Positions 1 to 7,327 of a stretch of DNA of 11,104 nucleotides are shown here, piece after piece (the stretch's first letter is position 1; each line of letters begins with the position of its first letter). This DNA comes from an uncultured beta proteobacterium. Its GTDB lineage: Bacteria; Pseudomonadota; Gammaproteobacteria; Burkholderiales; Burkholderiaceae_C. Position numbers and translations under genes: made by a program. The DNA lies in assembly GCA_903944555.1 (NCBI GenBank), contig CAJASG010000262.1, forward strand, positions 1 through 11,104, given 5' to 3'. The notes under the pieces were generated by a model. That model did not search any database and was not told the DNA's origin. It saw only the letters and a program-made list of their open reading frames with translations.

Positions 1-717
1 AGCTACCCGTTGGTGCCGTTTTCCAACCGGGTAGGCCATGCCCAGTTGCAGTGGTCCGGCACCAGCCATCCGCTGATCAAGAATTTCCCGCCCGAGCCCC
101 ATGCGATACACGGCATTGGCTGGGAGCGGCCGTGGCAGGTGTTAGAGGCCAGCGACCAGTTTGCGCTGTTGTCGCTGGAGCACAAGGCCGACGCTGCCTG
201 GCCTTTTGACTTTGACGCCTCACAGGCCTTCAAGCTGGACGCGGGCGCGCTGGAGATGTCCTTGAGCATCACCAACCAATCCCTGGTGTCCGCGCCAGTG
301 GGCTTGGGATGGCATCCCTATTTTGTGAAGCGCCCAGGCAGCCATGTGGCATTTCAATCGCAGGGGCGCTGGGAGATGGACTCAGACAAACTGCCCACTC
401 ACCGCGAACCCCACGCGGGCCTGAATGCCGATTGCGCAGCACTCGACGTGGACCACTGCTTTGACGGCTGGAGCGGATCTCTTGACTTGGCGGATGCGGT
501 GCTGCGCACCCGCGTCACCTCCAACTTGAGTCGCTTGGTGGTGTTCACCACTCCCGGGCGCAACAGCATTGCGATTGAGCCCGTGAGTCACATCAACAAT
601 GCGGTCAATCTGATGGCCCGCACCGGTGCCAGTGCTGATGAACTGGGTGTATGCATTTTGCAGCCCGGGCAGACCTTTTCCTGTGAAATGCGAATTGAAG
701 TGGAGCGTACCCAATGA
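1..717 (+). CDS. Aldose 1-epimerase (mutarotase) family protein, 5' end missing
   Basis: Aldose 1-epimerases interconvert the alpha and beta anomers of free sugars in the cytoplasm, feeding sugar dehydrogenases or kinases. The frame is open from base 1 and its first residues (PLVPFSNR) already match the conserved early part of the family, so the gene begins upstream, with perhaps 50-60 residues missing. The ATG-like or GTG codons just inside the window are not the true start. Family landmarks, numbered from the window edge, are the His37 region (HGIGWERPW), His105 in GWHPYF and the probable catalytic Glu193 in IEPVSHINN. The C-terminus is complete at TGA. The next gene, a lactonase-like protein, starts inside this stop (ATGA), so the two are translationally coupled and probably act on the same sugar. 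The family call is firm; the exact sugar (galactose, arabinose, glucose or another) cannot be read from the sequence. Confidence 0.9.
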   Translation, partial: SYPLVPFSNRVGHAQLQWSGTSHPLIKNFPPEPHAIHGIGWERPWQVLEASDQFALLSLEHKADAAWPFDFDASQAFKLDAGALEMSLSITNQSLVSAPVGLGWHPYFVKRPGSHVAFQSQGRWEMDSDKLPTHREPHAGLNADCAALDVDHCFDGWSGSLDLADAVLRTRVTSNLSRLVVFTTPGRNSIAIEPVSHINNAVNLMARTGASADELGVCILQPGQTFSCEMRIEVERTQ

Positions 718-1628
718 CCTGGCAAGCTGTGAGCCCCGTACCGATGGAACTGGGCGAGTCCCCGTTTTGGCATCCCCATGAACAGATGCTGTACTGGGTG
801 GATATTCCCGGGAAAAAGATTTTGCGTGCCAACGTGTACATGGGTTCGGTGGAAACGTGGGACATGCCCAGTGAGCCGGGTTGCATCGCGCCGGCCCAAA
901 GCGGTGGCTTGGTCATTGCCCTGCGCCACGGCGTGTTTCGGGCACAGGTGTGGGGCGGGGCGCTGGAGCACATCGCCACCCTGGATTACGACACGTCCAC
1001 GGTGCGTGCCAATGATGGGAAATGCGACGCACTGGGCCGGTTCTGGGTTGGCACCATTGACGAATCCAAGGCCCACCGCGCGGCTGCGCTGTATTCGATT
1101 GATTGCAGAAGCGGCGGTGCCCCAGTGGTAGAGCGCAAGGCGGGCGACGCGCTGACCGCCAACGGCCTGGCCTGGAGCCCAGATGGCAGCACCCTGTATT
1201 GGGCCGACACGCCGTTGCATGTGGTGCATGCCTGGGACTATGAGGTGAATGGCAACACGCTGGCGGGGCACCGCACCCATTTAAAGTTCGCGCCCAAGCC
1301 AGCGGGTTGGGATTTTCAGCAATCAGCCTACCAGGGGCGCCCCGATGGCGCGGCGGTGGACGTGCACGGCAACTACTATTGCGCCATGTTCGAGGGGCGC
1401 CTTGTGTGCAAATTTGCGCCCGACGGCACCTTGTTGGCTGAGATTGCGACCCCGGCACAGTGCCCCACCATGCCCTGCTTTGGTGGGGAAGACCTGAAAA
1501 CCCTGTACCTCACCACTGCGCGACACGGCCGCAGTGCCCAGGAGTTGCAGGCATTTCCCCTGTCGGGTTGTGTGTTTTCCAGGCGGGTGGAGACCGCCGG
1601 TTTGCCTGTGAACTTCTTTGCCGACTAA
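714..1628 (+). CDS. SMP-30/gluconolactonase/LRE family sugar lactonase
   Basis: This 304-residue protein belongs to the six-bladed beta-propeller SMP-30/gluconolactonase/regucalcin family, metal-dependent enzymes that open aldonolactones to aldonic acids. Expected metal and active-site residues are visible: Glu15 in LGESPFW, Asn100-Asp101 in RANDGKCD, Asn150 in TANGLAWSPDG and the probable catalytic Asp211 in RPDGAAVD. The segment just before Asp211 (about 193-209) is longer than in the shortest family members; I recall similar loops in other proteobacterial homologues. The ATG lies in the stop of the aldose 1-epimerase gene (ATGA overlap), with a GGAG ribosome site at 702-705, 8 nt upstream. 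The pairing suggests an oxidative route in which a sugar is dehydrogenated to a lactone and then hydrolysed. The sugar dehydrogenase, dehydratase and transporter are not in the window, so the substrate is unknown. Confidence 0.9.
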   Translation: MTWQAVSPVPMELGESPFWHPHEQMLYWVDIPGKKILRANVYMGSVETWDMPSEPGCIAPAQSGGLVIALRHGVFRAQVWGGALEHIATLDYDTSTVRANDGKCDALGRFWVGTIDESKAHRAAALYSIDCRSGGAPVVERKAGDALTANGLAWSPDGSTLYWADTPLHVVHAWDYEVNGNTLAGHRTHLKFAPKPAGWDFQQSAYQGRPDGAAVDVHGNYYCAMFEGRLVCKFAPDGTLLAEIATPAQCPTMPCFGGEDLKTLYLTTARHGRSAQELQAFPLSGCVFSRRVETAGLPVNFFAD

Positions 1629-1629
1629 A

Positions 1630-1654
1630 TTTTTGAACCGGCCTGTTTCAAAAA
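1630..1654. terminator. AT-rich stem-loop after the lactonase gene, possible weak terminator
   Basis: TTTTTGAA at 1630-1637 is repeated inverted as TTCAAAAA at 1647-1654, with a 9-nt GC-rich loop between. It begins 2 nt after the lactonase TAA. The stem is AT-rich and there is no GC-rich core before the U run, so it is not a classical intrinsic terminator. The flanking T and A runs would put a U/A tract on either strand's transcript. Its position between the sugar genes and glcE fits an operon boundary. Confidence 0.35.
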
Positions 1655-1694
1655 ATTCACGCCATGGTGCGGACCAGCCCCTTACCATCCGGCT

Positions 1695-2864
1695 ATGCAC
1701 ACCATGGAACACGCGATAGACCAAATCACCGACCGCATTCACGCGGCGCGAACTGACCGCACGCCGTTGCGCATTCGGGGTGGTGGCAGCAAAGACTTTT
1801 TTGGGCTGAGCCTGCAAGGCGAAGTGGTGGACACCACCACGCTGAACGGCGTCATCTCCTACGAGCCCAGCGAGTTGGTGGTCACCGTAGGCGCCGGGAC
1901 GCCACTGGCTGAGCTGGAAGCCCTGCTGGCAGAGCAGGGCCAATGTTTGCCGTTCGAGCCTCCGCACTTCAGCTGGTCGGGCACGGGCGCCGGCCAGGGC
2001 CCGGCCACCGTGGGTGGCATGGTGGCCTGCGGACTGGCGGGCCCGGCGCGTGCCAGCGTGGGTGGCGTGCGGGACTACGTGTTGGGCGTGAAGATGCTCA
2101 ATGGCCGTGGTGAACACCTCACGTTTGGTGGGCAGGTCATGAAAAATGTGGCGGGCTATGACGTCTCACGCCTCATGGTGGGCGCAATGGGGACCTTGGG
2201 GCTGCTGACCGAGGTGTCGCTCAAGGTGTTGCCAGTGGCCCCGGCCGAGGCCACCCTGGTATTTGCGTTGGGCCAGGCCGATGCGCTGGAACAGTTGCAC
2301 CGTTGGGGGGCGCAGCCCCTGCCACTCAACGCCAGCTGCTGGGTGCATGACAACAGCGAGGCCAGTGCGCCTGGACGCGACTTACTGTTTGTGCGTCTGC
2401 GCGGTGCCGTCGCTGCGGTGGAGGCCGCGTGCCGCAGCATGCTGGCGGATGTGCCGGGCAGCCGTATGGACAACACGCAGGCACAGGCCGATTGGACGCT
2501 GTGCCGCAACCAGCAGTTGCCATTTTTCAGTGCGCCGCAGCCCGAAGACTATGGCTTGTGGCGTTTGAGCGTGGCGCAAACCACCCCTGTGCTGGACCTG
2601 CCGTGGCAGCAGTTCATCGAGTGGCATGGTGGCTTGCGTTGGCTGTGGGCCCCCATGCGGGCGGAGCCACAACTGCAGGCGCAAGCCCAAAAGGCAAATT
2701 CAACCGCTACACTTTTCATAGCTGCTTGCGCATATTCCGCGGGGGCTGCAGGCCGATTTGATGCCAAAAATGAAGCTGCACAAGCCATCACTCGCCGACT
2801 CAAGACCAGCTTCGATCCGGACGGTATCTTCAATCCCGGGCGCCTGTTTGCGCAAACGAACTGA
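1695..2864 (+). CDS. glcE: Glycolate oxidase FAD-binding subunit GlcE
   Basis: GlcE is the second flavin-fold subunit of the GlcDEF glycolate oxidase, which oxidises glycolate to glyoxylate and passes electrons to the membrane quinone pool. The 389-residue product has the PCMH-type FAD-binding fold: RIRGGGSKDFFG at 26-37, VTVGAGTPLAELE at 63-75, a glycine-rich TVGGMVACGLAGPAR segment around 105-119 and KNVAGYDVSRLMVGAMGTLGLLTEVSLKVLP at 150-180. The C-terminus ends in the typical FDPDGIFNPGRLF. It is somewhat longer than the roughly 350-residue E. coli protein. Residues about 336-359 are encoded by a dispersed repeat (separate entry) and do not look like the usual family sequence there. No clear ribosome site precedes the ATG; ATG 1704 in the same frame is an alternative start. 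glcF follows after 11 nt. The usual partner glcD is not upstream, where sugar genes lie instead. Confidence 0.92.
   Translation: MHTMEHAIDQITDRIHAARTDRTPLRIRGGGSKDFFGLSLQGEVVDTTTLNGVISYEPSELVVTVGAGTPLAELEALLAEQGQCLPFEPPHFSWSGTGAGQGPATVGGMVACGLAGPARASVGGVRDYVLGVKMLNGRGEHLTFGGQVMKNVAGYDVSRLMVGAMGTLGLLTEVSLKVLPVAPAEATLVFALGQADALEQLHRWGAQPLPLNASCWVHDNSEASAPGRDLLFVRLRGAVAAVEAACRSMLADVPGSRMDNTQAQADWTLCRNQQLPFFSAPQPEDYGLWRLSVAQTTPVLDLPWQQFIEWHGGLRWLWAPMRAEPQLQAQAQKANSTATLFIAACAYSAGAAGRFDAKNEAAQAITRRLKTSFDPDGIFNPGRLFAQTN
2701..2771 (+). repeat. Comamonadaceae-type short dispersed repeat, read in frame within glcE
   Basis: This stretch contains GCTAC (2706-2710) and ATAGC (2718-2722), an imperfect hairpin whose GCTA/TAGC arms pair. 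It is followed by GCTGCTTGCGC (2721-2731), a variable middle, and GGCCGATTTGATGCCAAAA (2751-2769). From memory this order matches a short palindromic repeat found many times, mostly between genes, in Rhodoferax, Polaromonas, Acidovorax and relatives. Here it has no stop in the glcE frame and encodes about residues 336-359 (TLFIAACAYSAGAAGRFDAKN). No second copy is visible in this window, so identification rests on recall of the family pattern rather than on an alignment. The limits are approximate. Confidence 0.6.
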
Positions 2865-2875
2865 GCCACCACCCC

Positions 2876-4135
2876 ATGCAAACAACGCTCAGCGCCGAAT
2901 ACCAGAACACCCCTGACGGCACCGCCGCCGAGGCCATATTGCGCAAATGTGTGCACTGTGGCTTCTGCACCGCCACTTGCCCCACCTACCAGCTATTGGG
3001 TGATGAGCTGGACGGGCCGCGCGGCCGCATTTACCTGATCAAGCAGGTGTTGGAGGGGCAAACCCCCACCCGCTCCACCCAGATGCACCTGGACCGGTGT
3101 CTGACCTGCCGCAATTGCGAGACCACATGCCCCTCGGGCGTGGACTACGGGCATTTGATCGACATTGGGCGCAAGCTGGTCGACGCCAAGGTGCCGCGCC
3201 CCCTGCCCGAAAAGGCACTGCGTTGGGCTTTGAAAGAAGGCTTGCCGTCCCCGCTGTTTGGGCCGGCCATGAAGCTCGGCCAACTGGTGCGCCCGCTGCT
3301 GCCCGCTGCCTTGAAAACCAAAGTGCCCCCTTGGCAAGATGCCGGTTTCTGGCCCACCCGAGCGCATGCCCGCCAGGTCTTGGTATTGGCCGGTTGCGCG
3401 CAACCCGCCATGGGCCCCAACATCAACAGCGCGACCGCCCGGGTGCTGGACGCGGCAGGCATTCAGACCCTCGTGGCACCCAAGGCGGGTTGCTGCGGCG
3501 CGGTCAAGTTTCACCTGAACGACCAGGACGGTGGACGGGCAGAAATGCGCGCCAATATCGATGCTTGGTGGCCCTTCATTGCCCCTGCATCCGGCCCGGG
3601 GGTCGAAGCGATTGTCATGAATGCATCCGGCTGCGGGGTTACGGTCAAGGACTACGGCCATATTTTGCAGGACGACCCGGTGTACGCCGCCCGCGCCGCC
3701 CGAGTGAGTGAACTCACCCAGGACCTGAGCGAGTTGTTGCCGACGTTGGTGGCTGCGCTGCGCGACAAGGTGGCCGCCGCGGGTCAACCGGCGTTGGTGT
3801 TTCACCCCCCGTGCACTTTGCAGCACGGCCAAAAGCTGCGCGGTGGTGTGGAAAAGCACCTGTCGGAATTAGGTTTCAGCATCCGCATCGCCGACCAGGA
3901 GTCCCATCTGTGCTGCGGTTCTGCGGGGACCTATTCGGTCTTGAACCCCGAGCTGTCCTACCAGCTGCGTGACCGCAAACTGACTAATTTGCAGGCTAAG
4001 TCGGCCGAGGTCATCATCAGCGCCAACATTGGGTGCATTACCCACTTGCAAAGCGGAACCCCGACACCTGTTCGGCACTGGGTTGAAGTGCTGGACGCTG
4101 CGCTGGATCGGGAAGTGCGGGCTACCTTCAGTTAA
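2876..4135 (+). CDS. glcF: Glycolate oxidase iron-sulfur subunit GlcF
   Basis: GlcF carries electrons from the flavin subunits of glycolate oxidase to the membrane. The 419-residue product has two N-terminal 4Fe-4S ferredoxin motifs: Cys25, 28, 31 and 35 followed by Pro36, and Cys75, 78, 81 and 85 followed by Pro86. Two cysteine-rich CCG domains follow, with CCG at 206-208 and 346-348, as in GlcF, heterodisulfide reductase and LutA-type proteins. Length and motif order fit the family. The start is 11 nt after the glcE stop, so the two are co-transcribed; no strong ribosome site is visible in that gap, and coupling to glcE translation is likely. The TAA stop lies in TTAA shared with the convergent glutathione peroxidase gene. 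A related (S)-2-hydroxy-acid or lactate oxidase subunit is possible, but with glcE alongside GlcF is the best call. Confidence 0.94.
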   Translation: MQTTLSAEYQNTPDGTAAEAILRKCVHCGFCTATCPTYQLLGDELDGPRGRIYLIKQVLEGQTPTRSTQMHLDRCLTCRNCETTCPSGVDYGHLIDIGRKLVDAKVPRPLPEKALRWALKEGLPSPLFGPAMKLGQLVRPLLPAALKTKVPPWQDAGFWPTRAHARQVLVLAGCAQPAMGPNINSATARVLDAAGIQTLVAPKAGCCGAVKFHLNDQDGGRAEMRANIDAWWPFIAPASGPGVEAIVMNASGCGVTVKDYGHILQDDPVYAARAARVSELTQDLSELLPTLVAALRDKVAAAGQPALVFHPPCTLQHGQKLRGGVEKHLSELGFSIRIADQESHLCCGSAGTYSVLNPELSYQLRDRKLTNLQAKSAEVIISANIGCITHLQSGTPTPVRHWVEVLDAALDREVRATFS

Positions 4136-4617
4136 GCAGCCAAGGCTGCCGCGATGTCTTCGGCCATGCTGGCGGGTGTGTCGGTAGGGGCGTAGCGCTT
4201 GAGCACATGGCCATCCTTTCCAATTAGAAACTTGGTGAAGTTCCACTTGATGGATTTGCTGCCCAGCAAGCCTGGCGCCTCTTTGGCCATCCATTGGTAC
4301 AGCGGGTGGGCTTCGGTGCCGTTGACATCGACCTTGGCCATCATCGGAAAGCTCACCCCGTAATTCATTTGGCAGAATTCGGCAATTTCTTCGTTGCTCC
4401 CCGCGTCCTGTGCGGCAAATTGGTTACACGGGAAACCCAGTACCACCAGACCCTGATCGGCGTATGTCTTGTGCAGTTCTTCCAGTCCGGCAAACTGCGG
4501 CGTGAATCCACAAGCGCTGGCCGTGTTGACAATCAGCATGGCTTTTCCCTTGAACTTCTTCAGTGCAATCGGTTTGCCATTGATCTGCAGGGCGTCGAAA
4601 TCGTAAACTGTGGTCAT
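4132..4617 (-). CDS. Glutathione peroxidase family protein (cysteine type, BtuE-like)
   Basis: This 161-residue thioredoxin-fold peroxidase reduces hydrogen peroxide and organic hydroperoxides. The expected catalytic residues are present: peroxidatic Cys36 in [11 protein letters not shown], Gln70 in the segment after GFPCNQF, and Trp125-Asn126 in IKWNFTKFL. It uses Cys, not selenocysteine. Cys82 in [13 protein letters not shown] sits where thioredoxin-dependent members keep their resolving cysteine, so thioredoxin is as likely a reductant as glutathione. There is no signal peptide, so it is cytoplasmic. The frame stays open to 4842, but I place the start at 4617: [17 protein letters not shown] matches the usual N-terminus and GGAG lies 10 nt upstream (4628-4631). 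It is convergent with glcF, overlapping at the stops, and divergent from the diguanylate cyclase gene. Confidence 0.92.
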   Translation of the reverse strand: MTTVYDFDALQINGKPIALKKFKGKAMLIVNTASACGFTPQFAGLEELHKTYADQGLVVLGFPCNQFAAQDAGSNEEIAEFCQMNYGVSFPMMAKVDVNGTEAHPLYQWMAKEAPGLLGSKSIKWNFTKFLIGKDGHVLKRYAPTDTPASMAEDIAAALAA

Positions 4618-4763
4618 GAAAGGAAAGCTCCGAATTAGTGAAAGCAAGCCATACTTTGGCGTAAATACCAGAACCACTATTTTGCACCTGCCAATAACCA
4701 CAGATTGACGGATGCCTTTGGTGGCAAGATGCAGCCACACAAGCCAAGATTGGAACGCCCCCC
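4618..4763. promoter_or_regulatory. Divergent intergenic region between the peroxidase and diguanylate cyclase genes
   Basis: This 146-bp gap is the only place for promoters of both divergent genes. On the plus strand TTGACG (4705-4710) is a good -35 candidate, but the bases about 17 nt downstream form no convincing -10. A 5-bp inverted repeat, GTGGC (4721-4725) and GCCAC (4734-4738), could form a small hairpin in the forward leader. No clear operator for OxyR or another peroxide regulator is visible. The promoters are inferred from layout only. Confidence 0.3.
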
Positions 4764-5969
4764 ATGCAATCAACCCTTCCCACCTATTGGCAAAGGTTGC
4801 GCAATATGGCCCGGGAAAATGGCGTGGTGCAGGGTGAGGCAACGATGGAGACGTTGCGTCGTTTCCGGATTTTTGCGGTGATTATGTTGGTGGTCAATTT
4901 GGCCTATACCGCCGAATTCTGGTTGCATACCAACCAACACGAAGCCGCGGTGCGCGCCCATTGGGCCAATGCCGTTGGCTGGGCCCATTGCGTATGTGCG
5001 GTCGCAATGGTTGTATTGGGTCTGTTGCTACACCGGTGCTACGTGGGTAGCCAGCGCAGCAGTGCCCACGCACTCGGGCTGCAAATTCTGTTTTGCGCCA
5101 GCATGCTGTTGTTTGCCATTGCACTGTCGGTGATTGACCAAATGGTTACCCCGAATACGACCAACTTCGCAACCATTTGCCTCTTGGTCGCCATGACGTC
5201 CCTAATGCGCCCCGCCATCACGCTGGTATTGTTTTTTTTCGCCTATCTTTTATTTTTTGTCGCGTTAGAGATCACACAGCCAAACCCCAACCTATTGGCC
5301 CTCGCGCGTAGCCACAGCGTGAGTGCGGTGTTGATGAGCATCGTTGCATCTGCGGTGGTCTGGCGTCAGTTTGTAACGGCGGTTTTGTTGCGGCGCGAAC
5401 TCGTGCGTTCGCACAAATCAATTGCGGATAAGCAGGCCGAACTGGAGTATCTGGCCACCCATGACACGTTGACCGGTTTGTACAACCGCCGCGAATTCAT
5501 GCGTTTGGCCGAGATGGAGCTGGCGCGTGGGGCCCGGTTCCCTGCAGACGTTTGCATGCTAATGGTGGATCTGGATTTCTTCAAGAAAATCAATGACCAG
5601 TATGGCCACCCTGCTGGAGATTCGGTCTTGCAGCAGGTTGCGGTGCTGCTCGCGGCGGGGGTGCGCTCCACAGATATTGTTGCGCGGATGGGGGGAGAAG
5701 AGTTTATTGTCTTGCTCCCCAATACGGCGATCGAAGGTGCCTTGGCGGCGGCAGAAAAGTTGCGCAGTGCGATCCGCGCGCAACATCTAAAGGTCCAAAG
5801 CCTCTTGGTGCCGGTGACCGTCAGCATTGGCGTGAGCGCTATCACCAAAGCGCAGCGGGGTACAGTGGATGAGCTATATACCGCAGCGGATCAGGCGTTG
5901 TATGCCGCCAAGCATGGGGGGCGTGACCGCGTTGAATACCGGGCGACGATGTTGCCGTCGGAGCGTTAG
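4764..5969 (+). CDS. Membrane-anchored diguanylate cyclase (GGDEF domain)
   Basis: The 401-residue product should make the second messenger c-di-GMP from two GTP. The N-terminal half holds five or six hydrophobic segments (about 35-53, 69-90, 101-124, 134-149, 150-170 and 184-206), an uncharacterised membrane sensor. A short charged linker (about 210-230) leads to the catalytic domain starting at [13 protein letters not shown]. Asp269 in MVDLDFF is the expected metal ligand, and GGEEF at 310-314 is the intact active site. RSTD at 301-304, exactly five residues before GGEEF, is an intact inhibitory I-site, so product feedback is expected. No EAL or HD-GYP domain is attached. The ATG at 4764 gives the longest form but has a poor ribosome site; ATG 4845 (residue 28) follows AGGGTGAGG (4831-4839) and is a realistic alternative. 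The stop overlaps the convergent lplT by 4 nt. Confidence 0.92.
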   Translation: MQSTLPTYWQRLRNMARENGVVQGEATMETLRRFRIFAVIMLVVNLAYTAEFWLHTNQHEAAVRAHWANAVGWAHCVCAVAMVVLGLLLHRCYVGSQRSSAHALGLQILFCASMLLFAIALSVIDQMVTPNTTNFATICLLVAMTSLMRPAITLVLFFFAYLLFFVALEITQPNPNLLALARSHSVSAVLMSIVASAVVWRQFVTAVLLRRELVRSHKSIADKQAELEYLATHDTLTGLYNRREFMRLAEMELARGARFPADVCMLMVDLDFFKKINDQYGHPAGDSVLQQVAVLLAAGVRSTDIVARMGGEEFIVLLPNTAIEGALAAAEKLRSAIRAQHLKVQSLLVPVTVSIGVSAITKAQRGTVDELYTAADQALYAAKHGGRDRVEYRATMLPSER

Positions 5970-7249
5970 CCGTGCAGATTGTCGTTACGGGCAATGTCCA
6001 GTAGATGGTTGACTTCTGTGGCGTGCTCACGGCAGTTGCGTTCATGCCAGCGCTTAATCACCCACATGAACCCCGCCACGACAACGCCAAAGACGGAGAT
6101 TGCGCCAAAGGCGGATAGTCCCATTCCGGTGGAAAAGCTGTAGAACGCGCCTAGCCCCAAAATGCAGGCCTGCTCGTTGAAGTTTTGCACTGCAATGGAG
6201 CGTCCTGCGCCCATCAAATTATGACCACGGTGTTGCAGCAACGCGTTCATCGGCACCACCAGGAATCCCCCCAAGGCACCCAATAAGATAAGAAACGGGG
6301 CCGCAACCCAGACGTTGGTGATGAAGTTCAAAAGCAGAATCAACAAGCCCATGGCAATGCCCAACGGCAACACATTGGTGGCTTGGTGCAGCCGCATGCG
6401 CATCGAGGCTGCGACCGCCCCTACGGCGGTGCCAATGGCGACAACACCTACCAGTGCTGAGGCTTGGGTCACGCTGTAGCCCAATGCCGCCGATGCCCAC
6501 GCCAGAACGATGTAGCGCAGATTGCCGCTCACACCCCAAAAAAGGGTGGTGGTGCTCAGAGAAATTTGCCCCAGCCGGTCGCGCCACAGGCGCAGGCTGC
6601 AGTTCCAGAAATCGGGTAGCAAGGTAATCAGGTGACGGGGCAGGGGGCGCATGGGCACGTCGGTCAGTGGAATGCGGGTGTTAAACCACGCAGCCAGCAG
6701 ATAAATAAAGATCAGCATGCTGATCGCCGCCTCTGGCGCCGTGTCAACGCTGGTGGTGATGAAGGGGAAGTCAAAAGACAATAATGTCGCCGATACCGAA
6801 GGTCCTACCAGTTGTCCCCCCAGCAGAACCCCCAGAATGATGGACGCGATGGTGAGCCCTTCAATCCAGCCATTGGCCTTGACCAATTGGGACGCCGGTA
6901 GCAGCTCGGTAAGAATCCCGTATTTCGCCGGTGAGTACGCGGCGGCGCCCAGGCCGACGATGGCGTAGGCCATCAGGGGGTGGGTGCCGAACAGCATCAG
7001 CAGACAGCCAACCACTTTGATAAAGTTGCTGGCCAGCATGACCTGGCCCTTGGGAAAGGCATCGGCAAAGGCGCCCACAAACGGTGCCAGTACGACATAA
7101 AACAGGGCAAACATGGGAACCAATGCCGCCTGCTGCCATTCGGGCGCACCCCCGGTTCGCAATAGCTGCACGGCGCCCACAAACAGCGCGTTGTCGGCCA
7201 GCGAGCTGAAAAACTGCGCTGACATAATGGTAAAAAAGCCGCGTTTCAT
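5966..7249 (-). CDS. lplT: Lysophospholipid transporter LplT (MFS)
   Basis: LplT flips lysophospholipids across the inner membrane to the cytoplasmic face for re-acylation, helping maintain the envelope. The 427-residue product is hydrophobic throughout, with about 11-12 membrane segments. It carries family marks: an early SSLADNALFVGAVQLL helix (15-30), a loop GAFADAFPKGQVM (59-71) resembling MFS motif A, SPAKYGILTELLP (106-118) and VVPMNALLQHRG (331-342). It is slightly longer than E. coli LplT (about 397 residues), the extra length lying mainly in the soluble C-terminal tail after residue 400. In enterobacteria lplT is followed by the acyltransferase-synthetase gene aas; here no aas is adjacent. 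The gene is divergent from alr and convergent with the diguanylate cyclase gene. No clear Shine-Dalgarno site precedes the ATG. Its leader holds a perfect palindrome (7264-7284). Confidence 0.92.
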   Translation of the reverse strand: MKRGFFTIMSAQFFSSLADNALFVGAVQLLRTGGAPEWQQAALVPMFALFYVVLAPFVGAFADAFPKGQVMLASNFIKVVGCLLMLFGTHPLMAYAIVGLGAAAYSPAKYGILTELLPASQLVKANGWIEGLTIASIILGVLLGGQLVGPSVSATLLSFDFPFITTSVDTAPEAAISMLIFIYLLAAWFNTRIPLTDVPMRPLPRHLITLLPDFWNCSLRLWRDRLGQISLSTTTLFWGVSGNLRYIVLAWASAALGYSVTQASALVGVVAIGTAVGAVAASMRMRLHQATNVLPLGIAMGLLILLLNFITNVWVAAPFLILLGALGGFLVVPMNALLQHRGHNLMGAGRSIAVQNFNEQACILGLGAFYSFSTGMGLSAFGAISVFGVVVAGFMWVIKRWHERNCREHATEVNHLLDIARNDNLHG

Positions 7250-7263
7250 GGATGGTGGTAGCG

Positions 7264-7284
7264 CGCATTAGGCGTCCTAATGCG
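7264..7284. promoter_or_regulatory. Perfect 9-bp inverted repeat in the lplT leader (operator or hairpin)
   Basis: CGCATTAGG (7264-7272) and CCTAATGCG (7276-7284) are exact reverse complements separated by CGT. The repeat lies 14 nt upstream of the lplT ATG and about 28 nt downstream of the predicted lplT start of transcription. It could be an operator for a dimeric regulator acting as a roadblock, or an RNA hairpin close to the lplT translation start. There is no U run, so a terminator is unlikely. I cannot name the binding protein. Confidence 0.6.
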
Positions 7285-7318
7285 TAGGGTGTTGTTGTAT
7301 GTCTCCAAACGTGCTGCG

Positions 7319-7327
7319 GTTATAGCA
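7319..7327 (-). promoter_or_regulatory. Putative extended -10 promoter for lplT
   Basis: Read on the minus strand this is TGC-TATAAC: an extended -10 TG followed by a five-of-six match to TATAAT. A TTGAAT at 7345-7350 (minus strand) lies 20 nt upstream, too far for an ideal -35, but extended -10 promoters need it less. Transcription would start near 7312, giving a leader of about 60 nt that includes the palindrome. Confidence 0.45.

Noticed and set aside
588..1280. Open frame of 230 codons on the minus strand opposite the lactonase gene
   Set aside because: It is codon-aligned antisense to the lactonase gene and has no motifs of its own.
1683..1697. TACCAT as a -10 giving a leaderless glcE transcript
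   Set aside because: It is only a four-of-six match with no -35 at acceptable spacing, so it is too weak to annotate.
1323..2117. Open frame of 264 codons on the minus strand across the lactonase-glcE junction
   Set aside because: Its part opposite glcE is codon-aligned with glcE, and the rest runs through the lactonase gene. Both sense genes have strong family motifs, and the antisense product looks like low-complexity translation of GC-rich DNA.
2993..3859. Open frame of 288 codons on the minus strand opposite glcF
   Set aside because: It is a codon-aligned antisense shadow of a clearly real gene and has no domain signal.
4721..4738. GTGGC/GCCAC inverted repeat as a regulator site for the cyclase gene
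   Set aside because: With only 5-bp arms and an 8-nt spacer in GC-rich DNA, this is expected often by chance. It is mentioned in the intergenic entry but not claimed as an operator.
4618..4842. 75-codon upstream extension of the glutathione peroxidase frame
   Set aside because: It runs through the intergenic region into the start of the divergent cyclase gene. The predicted residues are unlike the family, and the ATG at 4617 has a ribosome site and the standard N-terminus.
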